Below are positions 50,494-58,942 of a stretch of 64,000 nt of DNA, piece by piece. Under the pieces are notes generated by a model. That model was not told the DNA's origin, did no database searches, and saw nothing but the letters and a program-made list of their open reading frames with translations. Source of the stretch: an uncultured Corynebacterium sp. (GTDB lineage: Bacteria; Actinomycetota; Actinomycetes; Mycobacteriales; Mycobacteriaceae). Where the stretch lies: contig NZ_CALUCS010000007.1 in NCBI RefSeq assembly GCF_943914615.1, forward strand, positions 35,079 through 99,078. The letters run 5' to 3'. The position numbers and the translations under genes were made by a program. Every line of letters begins with the position of its first letter. Position 1 is the first letter of the stretch.

Positions 50494-50859
50494 ATGAAGC
50501 TCAAGAAGTCTCTGCTGGCTCTGACCACCGCCGCTACCGTTGCAGTTGCTGGCACCACCGCTGCTGTTGCTGAGGAGAGCACCGACGCAGGCTCCGTTAC
50601 CACCGGCACCGAGAATGGCGCCGCTGACGGTGGCGAGACCAAGCCAGGCAAGGATGGCAACAACAACGAGGGTGGCGACAAGGAAGAGCCGTCTAAGCTG
50701 GCTGGTTCCGCAGACAAGTTCTTCGGCTGGGACGAGGACACCAATGGCCTGAAGAAGCTGACCACCGTCGTCACCCTGATCACCACCGTTGCAGCCCTGG
50801 TTGGCGGCATCGTTTCTCTGTTCAACAACTTCCAGAAGCTGGGCAAGCTGGGCAAGTAA
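50494..50859 (+). CDS. Small secreted protein (paralogue of the 48041 protein)
   Basis: A 121-residue exported protein from ATG 50494 with GAGG upstream. The signal peptide MKLKKSLLALTTAATVAVAG ends at AVA (residue 26), the same length as in the 48041 protein. A Gly/Asn/Glu-rich spacer follows, then LAGSADKFFGWDEDTNGLKK and a hydrophobic segment (LTTVVTLITTVAALVGGIV), which could be a membrane or pore helix. The GS-x-DK-xx-GWD block is shared with the first protein. Function unknown; the gene is followed by its own terminator. Confidence 0.85.
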   Translation: MKLKKSLLALTTAATVAVAGTTAAVAEESTDAGSVTTGTENGAADGGETKPGKDGNNNEGGDKEEPSKLAGSADKFFGWDEDTNGLKKLTTVVTLITTVAALVGGIVSLFNNFQKLGKLGK

Positions 50860-50903
50860 GAACAGCTTTCTCAAGCTAGAACAAGTCCGTTCAGCTGAGA
50901 CCC

Positions 50904-50942
50904 AAGCTCCGCGGCGATCCTCGGATCCCCGCGGAGCTTTTT
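50904..50942 (+). terminator. Intrinsic terminator after the 50494 secreted-protein gene
   Basis: AAGCTCCGCGG and its complement around a 13-14-nt loop, followed by TTTTT. It lies about 45 bp past the stop. Confidence 0.85.
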
Positions 50943-50968
50943 CTATCCCCTCACTCTTTCACTTTGCT

Positions 50969-50987
50969 TTAGGTAAGGGTAAGTTAA
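50969..50987. promoter_or_regulatory. DtxR iron-box upstream of the siderophore-interacting protein gene
   Basis: TTAGGTAAGGGTAAGTTAA matches the DtxR/IdeR consensus TTAGGTTAGGCTAACCTAA at 15 of 19 positions and lies 9 bp before the ATG. It predicts repression by iron-loaded DtxR. Confidence 0.75.
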
Positions 50988-50995
50988 CTCCTACC

Positions 50996-51919
50996 ATGAC
51001 CTCGAACCCAATTACCTTGAGCACCCCTACGAACACTTCCGCTTACCGCGCGGCCTTCTCTGACCACCAACTCCTGGCCGCCCCTTCTGAACCACACCAC
51101 AGGATCATCCGCGCCACTGTTTGTGACGTCAGCACCCCGACAGAAAACCTGAAGCGGATTGTCATCCACTCCCCCGAATTAGTCGGCTTTCAGCTTTCCG
51201 GCCCTGACGAATTCTTTGGCCTCTTTATGCCCGCTAAGCCCGGCGAGGATCTTCATTTACCCCTCCACGGTGGTGGCGCCAATATCCGCGCAAGCGTTGC
51301 AGCCATGCCGGAGACCCAACGCCCAAATTTACGTTGGTACACCGTACGCTCACTTGATCCCGAGTGCGGACAGATAACTTTCGACGTGGCGACACATGGC
51401 GTCAAAAATCCAAAGGATGAACACGTCGGACCAGGGCTCGCCTGGGCTCTTGCAACTCGTGTTGGCGACCAGGTAGGCATCTGGACATGCCAGGGCCTCT
51501 GGCACCGCGCGCAAAGTTCACAAACACTTATCGCAGACCCATCTGCCGTACCTTCCGTTCGCGCCATTTTGGATTACGCGGATGCGTTTGCCCCGGAACA
51601 GTTGCGCGACATGCACCTCGTTGTTGTCGCCGAGAACCACGGTGACCTCGAGCCATCCCTCGTCGCCGACTGGGAGAGTAAGCTGGGCAGCCTAGAAGTG
51701 CTGTTTAGCGCGACAACTGACTTCAGCGCGGCAGTTATTGCCCACCTCCAGCAACTGGACTCTGCAGAACACCCCGCAACACAGTCGCAGTACGTCTGGG
51801 TCTCGGGCGAAGGGCAACTCTGCAAGGATGTTCGGCACCACGCAATTCACACCTGGGGCCTCAATAGCGAATCCGTGCAGTGGTGCCCCTATTGGTTCCT
51901 CGGCAGGGCAAGGCCTTAA
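50996..51919 (+). CDS. Siderophore-interacting protein (FAD-dependent ferric-siderophore reductase)
   Basis: A 307-residue cytoplasmic flavoprotein of the SIP/ViuB family that reduces ferric siderophore to release iron. The FAD-binding barrel includes RIVIHSPELVGF and RWYTVRSLDPECGQITFDV; the C-terminal NAD(P)H-binding half includes LIADPSAVPSVRAIL, LVVVAENHGD and VWVSGEGQLCKDVRHH. ATG 50996 is chosen because the DtxR box lies immediately upstream; a longer frame runs through the preceding terminator. It is convergent with the ABC transporter genes, their stops overlapping by 4 nt. Confidence 0.92.
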   Translation: MTSNPITLSTPTNTSAYRAAFSDHQLLAAPSEPHHRIIRATVCDVSTPTENLKRIVIHSPELVGFQLSGPDEFFGLFMPAKPGEDLHLPLHGGGANIRASVAAMPETQRPNLRWYTVRSLDPECGQITFDVATHGVKNPKDEHVGPGLAWALATRVGDQVGIWTCQGLWHRAQSSQTLIADPSAVPSVRAILDYADAFAPEQLRDMHLVVVAENHGDLEPSLVADWESKLGSLEVLFSATTDFSAAVIAHLQQLDSAEHPATQSQYVWVSGEGQLCKDVRHHAIHTWGLNSESVQWCPYWFLGRARP

Positions 51920-52710
51920 TTAGCCACAATTCCTCGCGGCACAATGATCGGCGCCATACCGCGGGGATCTTCCCACACCTCGGCTTTTAGGCCATATGCC
52001 TCGCGCAACACGTCCACCGTCAGAGCTTCCTTTGGGGCGCCCTCGGCGATCTTTTCCCCTTCCTTCATGACGATCATCTCGTCGCTAAAAGCTCCCGCCA
52101 GGCCAAGATCATGAAGCACGGTAATCACCGTCTTGCCCTCTTGAGCGAGCTCTCGCACGATACTTAGAATCTCTATCGCATGTGCCGGATCTAGGTAGGT
52201 AGTCGGTTCGTCCAACAGCACAATTGGCGTATCCTGCGCCAGCACCATCGCCATCCAGACCCGCTGCCGCTGGCCGCCAGAAAGCTCCGCCACGTCGCGG
52301 GCAACAAGATGGTCAACCTTCGTCTTCTTCAGCGCCTCGCGCACTTTTTCTTTATCTTCTGACGCCGTCGCTCCCCCACCCCAGAGCGATCGACGATAAG
52401 GGTGCCGTCCGCGTTCCACGAGTTCTCCAACAGTCAACCCCGCCGGACACAGCGGGTGTTGTGGCAAAAGCGCAATTAGTTGGGCGGCTTCGCGTGCCCC
52501 CAAACTATGCACGTCCTTTTCCTCTACAAGAACACGTCCTTCGGAGGGAGCAAGCAGCCGAGAAAGCGTCTTGAGCAACGTCGACTTGCCACAACCATTG
52601 GGGCCTAAGAGCGTGGTGACCTTCCCGGGCTCTGCAGTGAAAGACACGTCCTTAACAATGCTTGGGCCGTCGTTGTAGCCCACGGTGACGTGATCAACTT
52701 GAACGTTCAT
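51916..52710 (-). CDS. Iron-siderophore ABC transporter ATP-binding protein
   Basis: A 264-residue FecE/FepC-type ATPase. Walker A is GPNGCGKST (about 36-44), the signature LSGGQRQRVW, Walker B IVLLDEPT and the H-loop VLHDLG. ATG 52710 overlaps the upstream permease stop (ATGA). A dispersed motif copy lies within it at 52344-52366, read as ATASEDKEK in a variable loop. It powers uptake with the two permeases. Confidence 0.95.
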   Translation of the reverse strand: MNVQVDHVTVGYNDGPSIVKDVSFTAEPGKVTTLLGPNGCGKSTLLKTLSRLLAPSEGRVLVEEKDVHSLGAREAAQLIALLPQHPLCPAGLTVGELVERGRHPYRRSLWGGGATASEDKEKVREALKKTKVDHLVARDVAELSGGQRQRVWMAMVLAQDTPIVLLDEPTTYLDPAHAIEILSIVRELAQEGKTVITVLHDLGLAGAFSDEMIVMKEGEKIAEGAPKEALTVDVLREAYGLKAEVWEDPRGMAPIIVPRGIVAN

Positions 52711-53759
52711 TGAACCATTCCTTTCAGAGTTCCGCGACGGGCCGCCAACCACACAAGCAACACCAGCGCGGGTCCACCAATGATGGCGGTAACCAAACCC
52801 ACAGGGGATGTAAACGGCAGTGCACCCGCCACGACGGCGCACGCAGCCAATAGAGCGGAGCCTGCAAAAGTAGAGCACAGCGGATGGGGCGTGGGCGTTC
52901 CGGCCACCAGCTTGGCCAACTGAGGAGCCAACAGTGCCACGAATCCAATCGGACCGACAAAGGAAACCACCACCGCGACAATGCCCGTTGCGGCGATGAG
53001 CAAAATAGCGCGCACCCTCGTCACATTTACTCCAAGTGTGGACGCGGTGGCGTCATCATGAGAAAGAAGAGGGACATCGCGCGTAACGCAGAGGCCTAAA
53101 ACTACGAAGGGCAACAAGCCCAACGCCATAGGCAACAAAGCTTCCGTACGCACAAAGCCGGTGGACCCAGCGAGCCAAGTTTGGGCATCCGTGGCACGAG
53201 TTAAGTCAGCCCTGAGCAGAAGATACTGCACTAAAGACTGCGTGAGGAAAGATAGCGCCAGGCCGATGACCACTACGCGCTGCGACGTCCCGAAACCACC
53301 GAGTAGAACGAGCAAACCAACGATCACTAGTGCGCCAACCAAAGCGAGTGCAGCACGCCACCAGAACGTCGGCAGCTCCTCACTCCATGCGGGGCGGGTA
53401 ACTACGGTACCCGCCACAACCAAAACCGCCGCGCCACCGGAGACACCGAGAATGTCCGGGCTGGCCAACGGATTGCGTGCCATGGTTTGGGTCCACGCGC
53501 CGGCCAGCCCCAGCGCCGCGCCGACCAGAACGGTAGCGATTGCTACAGGCAGGCGGAGATCCCACACCACGTTGATTGCTTGCTGTGTGCCCCCACCGGT
53601 GAGCACTTCGATAACTTCCATCGGGCTGAGCTTCACCGCTCCTTGCCCCAGAATTAGGCAATAACAAAGCGCCGCTATGAGGGCGAACCCTGCCGAAGCC
53701 GCCAGGACGCGTCTGCTTCGTGAACGCTTGATACTACGGATAGACGTCATATCGCTCAT
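52707..53759 (-). CDS. Iron-siderophore ABC transporter permease (FecD/FepG-like)
   Basis: A 350-residue FecCD-family membrane protein with about nine to ten helices. RNPLASPDILGVSGGAA and VGPIGFVALLAPQLAKLVAG are family marks; the latter region contacts the ATPase. It overlaps both neighbours by 4 nt (ATGA), so the operon is translationally coupled. Confidence 0.95.
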   Translation of the reverse strand: MSDMTSIRSIKRSRSRRVLAASAGFALIAALCYCLILGQGAVKLSPMEVIEVLTGGGTQQAINVVWDLRLPVAIATVLVGAALGLAGAWTQTMARNPLASPDILGVSGGAAVLVVAGTVVTRPAWSEELPTFWWRAALALVGALVIVGLLVLLGGFGTSQRVVVIGLALSFLTQSLVQYLLLRADLTRATDAQTWLAGSTGFVRTEALLPMALGLLPFVVLGLCVTRDVPLLSHDDATASTLGVNVTRVRAILLIAATGIVAVVVSFVGPIGFVALLAPQLAKLVAGTPTPHPLCSTFAGSALLAACAVVAGALPFTSPVGLVTAIIGGPALVLLVWLAARRGTLKGMVQ

Positions 53760-54823
53760 ATCGCCAGCTCCGCGTCATTCGAGTTCGGTGAGCTCTTCTT
53801 ACGCCGTACCGCCAGAATCATCACTGGGGCACCGACAATAGCTAGGACAATGGACATTTCCAGCTCGTTAGGCTGCAAGACGAAGCGACCCACAATATCG
53901 GCTAGCAGTACAGCCGCGCCACCAACAATGCCGGTCGGCAGCAAAAGGCGAGTCAGGGCCGGGCCAGTCAACGGGCGCAGTAGGTGTGGCACGGCGAAGC
54001 CCACGAATGTCACAAGCCCCACGGTGGCAGTCGCGGAACCGGCGAGGATGATCACCGCTGCGGCAGCCAACAAGCGGGTTCTCGTGGGCGAGCTGCCAAG
54101 GGAACGGGCGGAATCCTCGCCCATCGCAAGTAGATCCAGCGGGCGTGCTGCAAGCGCACCACATAGAGCACCTAGTGCTAGACCTAAAGCAGCTAAGGCC
54201 ACGTCTTCCATACCCCGCCCAGCCGTGGAGCCGACGGTCCAGCGGCGGAGCCCTTCCAGGGTGTCGGAAGAATAGAGGCTCAGCATGTTCGTGGCCGCTT
54301 GCAGGGCAAAGGTAACTCCCACGCCGACAAGCACAAGTGTTAGCGGATTACGCGATACTCGGGAGATCAATAGCACAATGACAGCGGCGATAGCAGCTCC
54401 GACGAGCCCCACAATTGTCCGCTCCCCGACCGTCGTTGCCCAGCCCAAGGTCAGTGCCGCAGCGACCGCGAAACTCGCCCCAGCGTTCACACCGATGATT
54501 CCGGGATCTGCCAAGGGGTTGCGGGTCCAGCTCTGAGCAATGGCACCCGCCATAGCCAGAGCCGCACCTGTGATCACAGCCAAGAGGGTGCGCGGAACGC
54601 GCAAGTCCCAAATGATGCCGGACTGTTCAGCATTGATGCCGGATTGCGTAGATGGGTGCGGACCATGCATGAGGATGCTGGTCACTTCGCCAATGGAAAG
54701 ATCTTTGGAACCCAAGTACAGGGAGGCAACCAGCAGCAAAGCCAAGCCAACGAGTGCGGCCGAAGTAAGCAAACGCCGGGAAAATACCAAAGAATGTCGA
54801 GTTCTTGAAACGGCCACTTTCAA
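53756..54823 (-). CDS. Iron-siderophore ABC transporter permease (FecC/FepD-like)
   Basis: A 355-residue FecCD-family permease. RNPLADPGIIGVNAGASFAV and VTFVGFAVPHLLRPLTGP are family marks. It forms a heterodimer with the downstream permease. The start directly abuts the binding-protein stop at 54824. Confidence 0.95.
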   Translation of the reverse strand: MKVAVSRTRHSLVFSRRLLTSAALVGLALLLVASLYLGSKDLSIGEVTSILMHGPHPSTQSGINAEQSGIIWDLRVPRTLLAVITGAALAMAGAIAQSWTRNPLADPGIIGVNAGASFAVAAALTLGWATTVGERTIVGLVGAAIAAVIVLLISRVSRNPLTLVLVGVGVTFALQAATNMLSLYSSDTLEGLRRWTVGSTAGRGMEDVALAALGLALGALCGALAARPLDLLAMGEDSARSLGSSPTRTRLLAAAAVIILAGSATATVGLVTFVGFAVPHLLRPLTGPALTRLLLPTGIVGGAAVLLADIVGRFVLQPNELEMSIVLAIVGAPVMILAVRRKKSSPNSNDAELAI

Positions 54824-55780
54824 TTAAATTGCGTCAGAGAACTTGTCGACTGCCCAGGGGATGGTCAATGGGTTCGGCATACTCATTGCATTGCCCACGT
54901 TTTCGTCCATCCAGCGGACCTTGCCGTCGCGAACAACGTCCAGCTTGCTGAATGTTGGATCCTTCTTCAAGGTATCGGCGGCACCCTGGTAATCAAGGAT
55001 GAAGAGGTAATCGACGTTGTTGAGGTCGCTGTAGTTCTCAGGTGCGATGTCGCGGTAGAACTCGCCCCCGTTACCTTCGAGCTCCTTCGGGATCTCGAAG
55101 CCCAGACTCTTGATAAACTGCCCACGACCGTCACCGGAGGTGTAAAGGCCGATCTTTCCCTGATAAGGCATGACGATAGCCGCACGCTTGCCTTTGAGCT
55201 CAGGGTGCTGCTTTTGGAAATCATCGAAGGCCTTTTGCGTTTCTTCGACGAGTTTGTCGCCTTCTTCTTGCTTGTCTACAGCGCCGGCGATCTGGTTGAC
55301 CTGATCCCGCCATGGGATCTGCCAGTCCGTGGCACCGTCTGGCTTAACGGTGGTTGGGGCGATGTCATTAAGCGCCTTCTTCGCCTGCGCGTCTACGGCA
55401 GAGTTCACCGCAATGATCTTGTCCGGATCAGCGGCGGAGATCTTCTCCAGGATCTCAGCAGTGAATCCATTGGCAGTACCGTAAACCACTTCAGGCTTGT
55501 TGTCGCCGAGCTCTTCGGTAGCCCATGGGCCGACGCCAGACGCATCAACATCTCCCTCAGCACCCCAGGGCGCTACGAGGACTGGTTGGATGCCAAGGGC
55601 GAGCAAGGTATCGCTGTCTCCCAGGCCAACTGCGGCGATGCGCTCGTCCCCGGTGCCCTCATTTTTTGACGCCGCCGCGTCATCGCCTCGGGAGCAACCA
55701 GACAGAACAAGAGTGGATGCTGCCAAGACAGCGGCGGTCTTCAGTGCCGCTCGACGGGTCAGCGAATTGTTTCGAAACAT
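54824..55780 (-). CDS. Iron-siderophore substrate-binding lipoprotein
   Basis: A 318-residue class III binding protein that hands ferric siderophore to the permeases. The N-terminus has a twin-arginine (LTRRAALK) and a lipobox LVLSGC with the acylated Cys at residue 29. Folded lobes include IAAVGLGDSDTLLALGIQPV and NVDYLFILDYQGAAD. The dispersed motif lies at 55658-55675, encoding AASKNEG in the linker after the lipid anchor. First in the binding protein-permease-permease-ATPase operon, with a DtxR box upstream. Confidence 0.93.
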   Translation of the reverse strand: MFRNNSLTRRAALKTAAVLAASTLVLSGCSRGDDAAASKNEGTGDERIAAVGLGDSDTLLALGIQPVLVAPWGAEGDVDASGVGPWATEELGDNKPEVVYGTANGFTAEILEKISAADPDKIIAVNSAVDAQAKKALNDIAPTTVKPDGATDWQIPWRDQVNQIAGAVDKQEEGDKLVEETQKAFDDFQKQHPELKGKRAAIVMPYQGKIGLYTSGDGRGQFIKSLGFEIPKELEGNGGEFYRDIAPENYSDLNNVDYLFILDYQGAADTLKKDPTFSKLDVVRDGKVRWMDENVGNAMSMPNPLTIPWAVDKFSDAI

Positions 55781-55892
55781 GTGAAAGCCTAACGTGTAAG
55801 GAACTCTTTGAGGCGCTGTAGAGTGCCCGTAGCCCTGAGGGACTGATGGCCTCTTTCGGCTACGGGGGACTCAGCAATCGCGCCTATCTTAC

Positions 55893-55911
55893 ACAGGTTA
55901 GGCTAACCACA
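55893..55911. promoter_or_regulatory. DtxR iron-box upstream of the siderophore ABC operon
   Basis: ACAGGTTAGGCTAACCACA contains the full palindromic core AGGTTAGGCTAACC of the DtxR/IdeR consensus (15 of 19 overall). It lies about 115 bp upstream of the binding-protein ATG. Confidence 0.8.
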
Positions 55912-55979
55912 CAACATGCTACCCTAAGTTACCGCCTTTCCCGCTCGGCCACTACCAGCTCCATCGCCACCCGGGCCAC

Positions 55980-56160
55980 TGTCACCCCTGACCACCATGA
56001 CCACCATCACCCCTGGCCACCATCGCCCTCCCCCTGCCACTATCACCCCTGGCTACCCTGGCGCCACGCTGGCCACTGTCGCCACCATCGCCCCCCTGCC
56101 ACTATCACCCCTGGCTACCCTGCCCCTCAGCGCCGAGATGCTCGCGCTATTGCAACTCGT
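55980..56160. repeat. Imperfect CCACCATCACCCCTGGC-type repeats
   Basis: Several units of ACCACCATCACCCCTGG and CCACTATCACCCCTGGC follow one another. A 26-nt block starting CTGCCACTATCACCCCTGGC occurs twice (about 56034 and 56096). No gene is credible here despite open frames created by the repeats. Confidence 0.6.
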
Positions 56161-56199
56161 GGCGCCAAGTGTCGGAAAAGTTGCACTTCGCAGGGCTAA

Positions 56200-56383
56200 A
56201 TGTCGCTAGAACGGGAATCCGTCAGCACAGGCGCACCTCCGAATTTTGCGACAATTCCCTGACCTGCAGTTTTGCGGAGCTGCAAATCAGTGTCTTTAAC
56301 GCATTCCCGGTCTAGCGACATTCACCCCTGCTAGCGCCCCAAAATACGGCGCCGTCGGCCACGCATTCCCGGTCTAGCGACAT
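56200..56383. repeat. Three-copy 23-bp repeat (one inverted, two direct)
   Basis: ACGCATTCCCGGTCTAGCGA plus CAT occurs perfectly at 56299-56321 and 56361-56383; its inverted copy with two changes lies at 56200-56222. GGCGCCG palindromes lie beside the copies (about 56348 and 56411). The region is non-coding; the element type is unknown. Confidence 0.65.
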
Positions 56384-56499
56384 CTGCACATCCTCACGCC
56401 GCCAAATAGGGCGCCGGCGCCTCCCGTGACGCAATCCCCCCCCCAGCACTGCGCTCGCACAATCTCACATTCCGCTGGCGCTGCAGCCAAGCGGGAAGC

Positions 56500-56523
56500 G
56501 TGGGCGTCAATAAGAAAAAATAG
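56500..56523 (+). repeat. Dispersed motif copy downstream of the rpsQ terminator
   Basis: GTGGGCGTCAATAAGAAAAA. On the minus strand its TTTTTTCTTATTGACGCCC continues the rpsQ terminator U-tract. Confidence 0.65.
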
Positions 56524-56556
56524 GCCCCCTACCGCAACAATGTGCGGCAGGGGGTC
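56523..56556 (-). terminator. Intrinsic terminator of the rpsJ-rpsQ operon
   Basis: GGCCCCCTACCGCA pairs with TGCGGCAGGGGGTC (two mismatches), then TATTTTTTC on the minus strand. It lies about 39 bp past rpsQ. Confidence 0.85.
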
Positions 56557-56594
56557 TGGCGCTACTGCCATCTAAGCAGCCAGAGCTGCTGGGA

Positions 56595-56888
56595 CTAGCG
56601 AGCCTTCTCGATGATCTCGGTCAGGCGGAAGTGCTTGTCCTTGGACAGCGGGCGGGTCTCCTCGATGCGAACGCGGTCGCCTACGCCGGCGGTCTCGTTC
56701 TCATCGTGGACCTTCACGCGGGAGTTACGGCGCATGATCTTGCCGTACAGGGCGTGCTGCTTGCGGTCCTCAAGCTCGACCACAATGGTCTTGTTCATCT
56801 TGGTGGAAACAACGTATCCGGAGCGGACCTTGCGGGCGCCCTTCTCGTTCTCCACAGCTGCGTTGTCATTCACGGTTGCCTCACTCAT
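56595..56888 (-). CDS. rpsQ: 30S ribosomal protein S17
   Basis: A 97-residue S17 with OB fold (RSGYVVSTKMNKTIVVELED, HDENETAGVGDRVRIEETRP). Its ATG overlaps the rpmC stop (ATGA). Last gene of the S10 operon here. Confidence 0.97.
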   Translation of the reverse strand: MSEATVNDNAAVENEKGARKVRSGYVVSTKMNKTIVVELEDRKQHALYGKIMRRNSRVKVHDENETAGVGDRVRIEETRPLSKDKHFRLTEIIEKAR

Positions 56889-57118
56889 GCTGCGTCACCA
56901 CCTGGGTTGGTAGACAGCCCGAGCTCGCGCTCGCGCAGGACGGTGTAGATGCGGGCGATGTCGCGCTTGACAACACCCAGACGACGGTTGTTGGTCAGCT
57001 GGCCGGTCGCAGCCTGGAAGCGAAGGTTGAACAGCTCTTCCTTCGCCTCACGCAGGCGGGTGGTCAGCTCTTCGTTGTTGAGCTCGCGGAGCTCATGTGC
57101 CGGAGTTCCGGTAGCCAT
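56885..57118 (-). CDS. rpmC: 50S ribosomal protein L29
   Basis: A 77-residue L29 near the exit tunnel (ELRELNNEELTTRLREAKEE, LFNLRFQAATGQLTNNRRL). Its start overlaps the rplP stop by 1 nt and its stop overlaps rpsQ. Confidence 0.97.
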   Translation of the reverse strand: MATGTPAHELRELNNEELTTRLREAKEELFNLRFQAATGQLTNNRRLGVVKRDIARIYTVLRERELGLSTNPGGDAA

Positions 57119-57534
57119 TAGAACTGATCCTCCTTCTTCACGATGCGAACCTTGCAGGGCAGCTTGTTACCAGCACGGCGCAGTGCCTCCAGGGCGACCT
57201 CTTCGTTCGGGTAAGAGGCCTCGAAGAGGATACGACCCGGCTTGATGTTGGCAACCCACTTCTCCACGGGGCCTTTACCGGAACCCATACGCACGCCGAG
57301 CGGCTTCTGGGTCAGCGGACGGTCCGGGAAGATGTTGATCCACACCTTGCCACCACGCTTCATGTGGCGGTTAATGGCGATACGAGCGGACTCGATCTGA
57401 CGGTTGGTGATGTAGGTCGGCTCCAGGGCCTGCAGGCCGTAGTCGCCGAACGTTACGCGGTTACCGCCCTTGGACACGCCACGACGGGTCGGGCGGTGCT
57501 GGCGACGGTACTTAACGCGCTTCGGGATAAGCAT
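57118..57534 (-). CDS. rplP: 50S ribosomal protein L16
   Basis: A 138-residue L16 (MLIPKRVKYRRQHRPTRRG, FGDYGLQALEPTYITNRQIE, RMGSGKGPVEKWVANIKPGR). It helps shape the A site. Confidence 0.98.
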   Translation of the reverse strand: MLIPKRVKYRRQHRPTRRGVSKGGNRVTFGDYGLQALEPTYITNRQIESARIAINRHMKRGGKVWINIFPDRPLTQKPLGVRMGSGKGPVEKWVANIKPGRILFEASYPNEEVALEALRRAGNKLPCKVRIVKKEDQF

Positions 57535-57539
57535 GTGTC

Positions 57540-58283
57540 TTAGCCCTCCTGCTTCTGCTCAGCGCGCTGGCGACGTGCGCCACCGCGACGTGGACGCTCA
57601 CGACGACCGCGAGACGGGCGCTCGTCGCGTGCATTCATCAGGCTCTCGCGACGGCCGCCGACGACGTCACCCTTGTAGATCCACACCTTGACGCCGATGC
57701 GTCCGAAGGTGGTGTGGGCCTCGTAGGTGCCGTAGTCGATCTCAGCGCGGAGGGTGTGCAGCGGAACGCGACCCTCGTGGTAGCGCTCGGTGCGGCCCAT
57801 CTCCGCGCCGCCCAGGCGACCGGAGCAAACAACCTTGATGCCCTTGACCTGCGGCTGGCGCATAGCGCCCTGGATTGCCTTGCGCATAGCGCGACGGAAG
57901 GCAACGCGGTTGGTCAGCTGCTCAGCGATGGACTGTGCCACCAGCTGTGCATTGGCATCGATGTTCTTGACTTCGAGGATGTTCAGCTGAACCTGCTTGC
58001 CGGTGAGCTTCTCCAGCTGGCCGCGGATGCGGTCAGCCTCGGAGCCGCGGCGGCCAATCACAATGCCCGGGCGGGCAGTGTGGATGTCAACGCGAACCCG
58101 GTCGTGGGTGCGCTCGATGACAACGTTGGCGATGCCGGCGCGGTCAAGACCCTCGGACAGGAAGTCGCGGATCTTGATGTCCTCGGCGAGGTAGTCAGCG
58201 TACTGCTTGTCGGCGTACCAGCGGGAGCGCCACTCGGAAGTGATACCCAGCCGGAGGCCGTGGGGGTGGATTTTCTGGCCCAC
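57540..58283 (-). CDS. rpsC: 30S ribosomal protein S3
   Basis: A 247-residue S3 at the mRNA entry. MGQKIHPHGLRLGITSEWRS, the KH domain GIVIGRRGSEADRIRGQLE and GVKVWIYKGDVVGGRRE are diagnostic; a basic Arg-rich tail follows. It overlaps rplV by 1 nt. Confidence 0.98.
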   Translation of the reverse strand: MGQKIHPHGLRLGITSEWRSRWYADKQYADYLAEDIKIRDFLSEGLDRAGIANVVIERTHDRVRVDIHTARPGIVIGRRGSEADRIRGQLEKLTGKQVQLNILEVKNIDANAQLVAQSIAEQLTNRVAFRRAMRKAIQGAMRQPQVKGIKVVCSGRLGGAEMGRTERYHEGRVPLHTLRAEIDYGTYEAHTTFGRIGVKVWIYKGDVVGGRRESLMNARDERPSRGRRERPRRGGARRQRAEQKQEG

Positions 58284-58645
58284 TACTGAGCACTTCCCTT
58301 CTGGCTCTCGACGACCACAGTGATGTGGCTGGTGCGCTTGCGGACGTGGAAAGCACGACCCTGGGCGCGGGGACGGAAACGGCGCATGGTCGGGCCCTCG
58401 TCGGCGTAAGCCTCAGAGACGACCAGCGTCTGCGGATCCAAGCCGAAGTTGTTCTCGGCGTTGGCGGCGGCCGAAGCAACGACCTTCGCGACCGGCTCGG
58501 AAGCGGCCTGCGGAGCGTACTTCAGGATCGCCAGTGCGTCCTCGACGGACTTGCCACGGATCGTGTCAATCACGCGGCGTGCCTTCATCGGAGTGACGCG
58601 GACGAAACGCGCGGTTGCGCGTGCGGTGGTTACGGTGTCAGACAT
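58283..58645 (-). CDS. rplV: 50S ribosomal protein L22
   Basis: A 120-residue L22 lining the exit tunnel ([60 protein letters not shown]). Confidence 0.98.
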
Positions 58646-58647
58646 GA

Positions 58648-58926
58648 TTATCGACGACCCTTCTTGTCGTCCTTGACGTGACCCTTGAAGGTCTTCGTAG
58701 GAGCGAACTCACCTAGCTTGTGACCGACCATGGAATCATCGATGAACACCGGCACGTGCTTGCGACCGTCGTGGACGGCGAAAGTGTGGCCGATGAAATC
58801 GGGGAGAATGGTCGAGCGACGGGACCACGTCTTGATGACGTTCTTGTTGCCCTTTTCGTTCTGAGCGTCCACCTTCGCAAGGAGGTGTTCGTCGACGAAT
58901 GGGCCCTTCTTCAGGCTGCGTGGCAT
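58648..58926 (-). CDS. rpsS: 30S ribosomal protein S19
   Basis: A 92-residue S19 ([56 protein letters not shown]). It lies 2 bp before rplV. Confidence 0.98.
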
Positions 58927-58942
58927 TCTCTACTACCTCCTC

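Noticed and set aside
55846..56209. Thr/Pro/His-rich open frames in the CCACCATCACC repeats
   Set aside because: The reading frames arise from the repeats themselves; no start signal or conserved segment is seen.
56200..56383. Possible CRISPR array
   Set aside because: Only two direct copies with a 39-nt spacing and one inverted copy; no spacer array and no cas genes.
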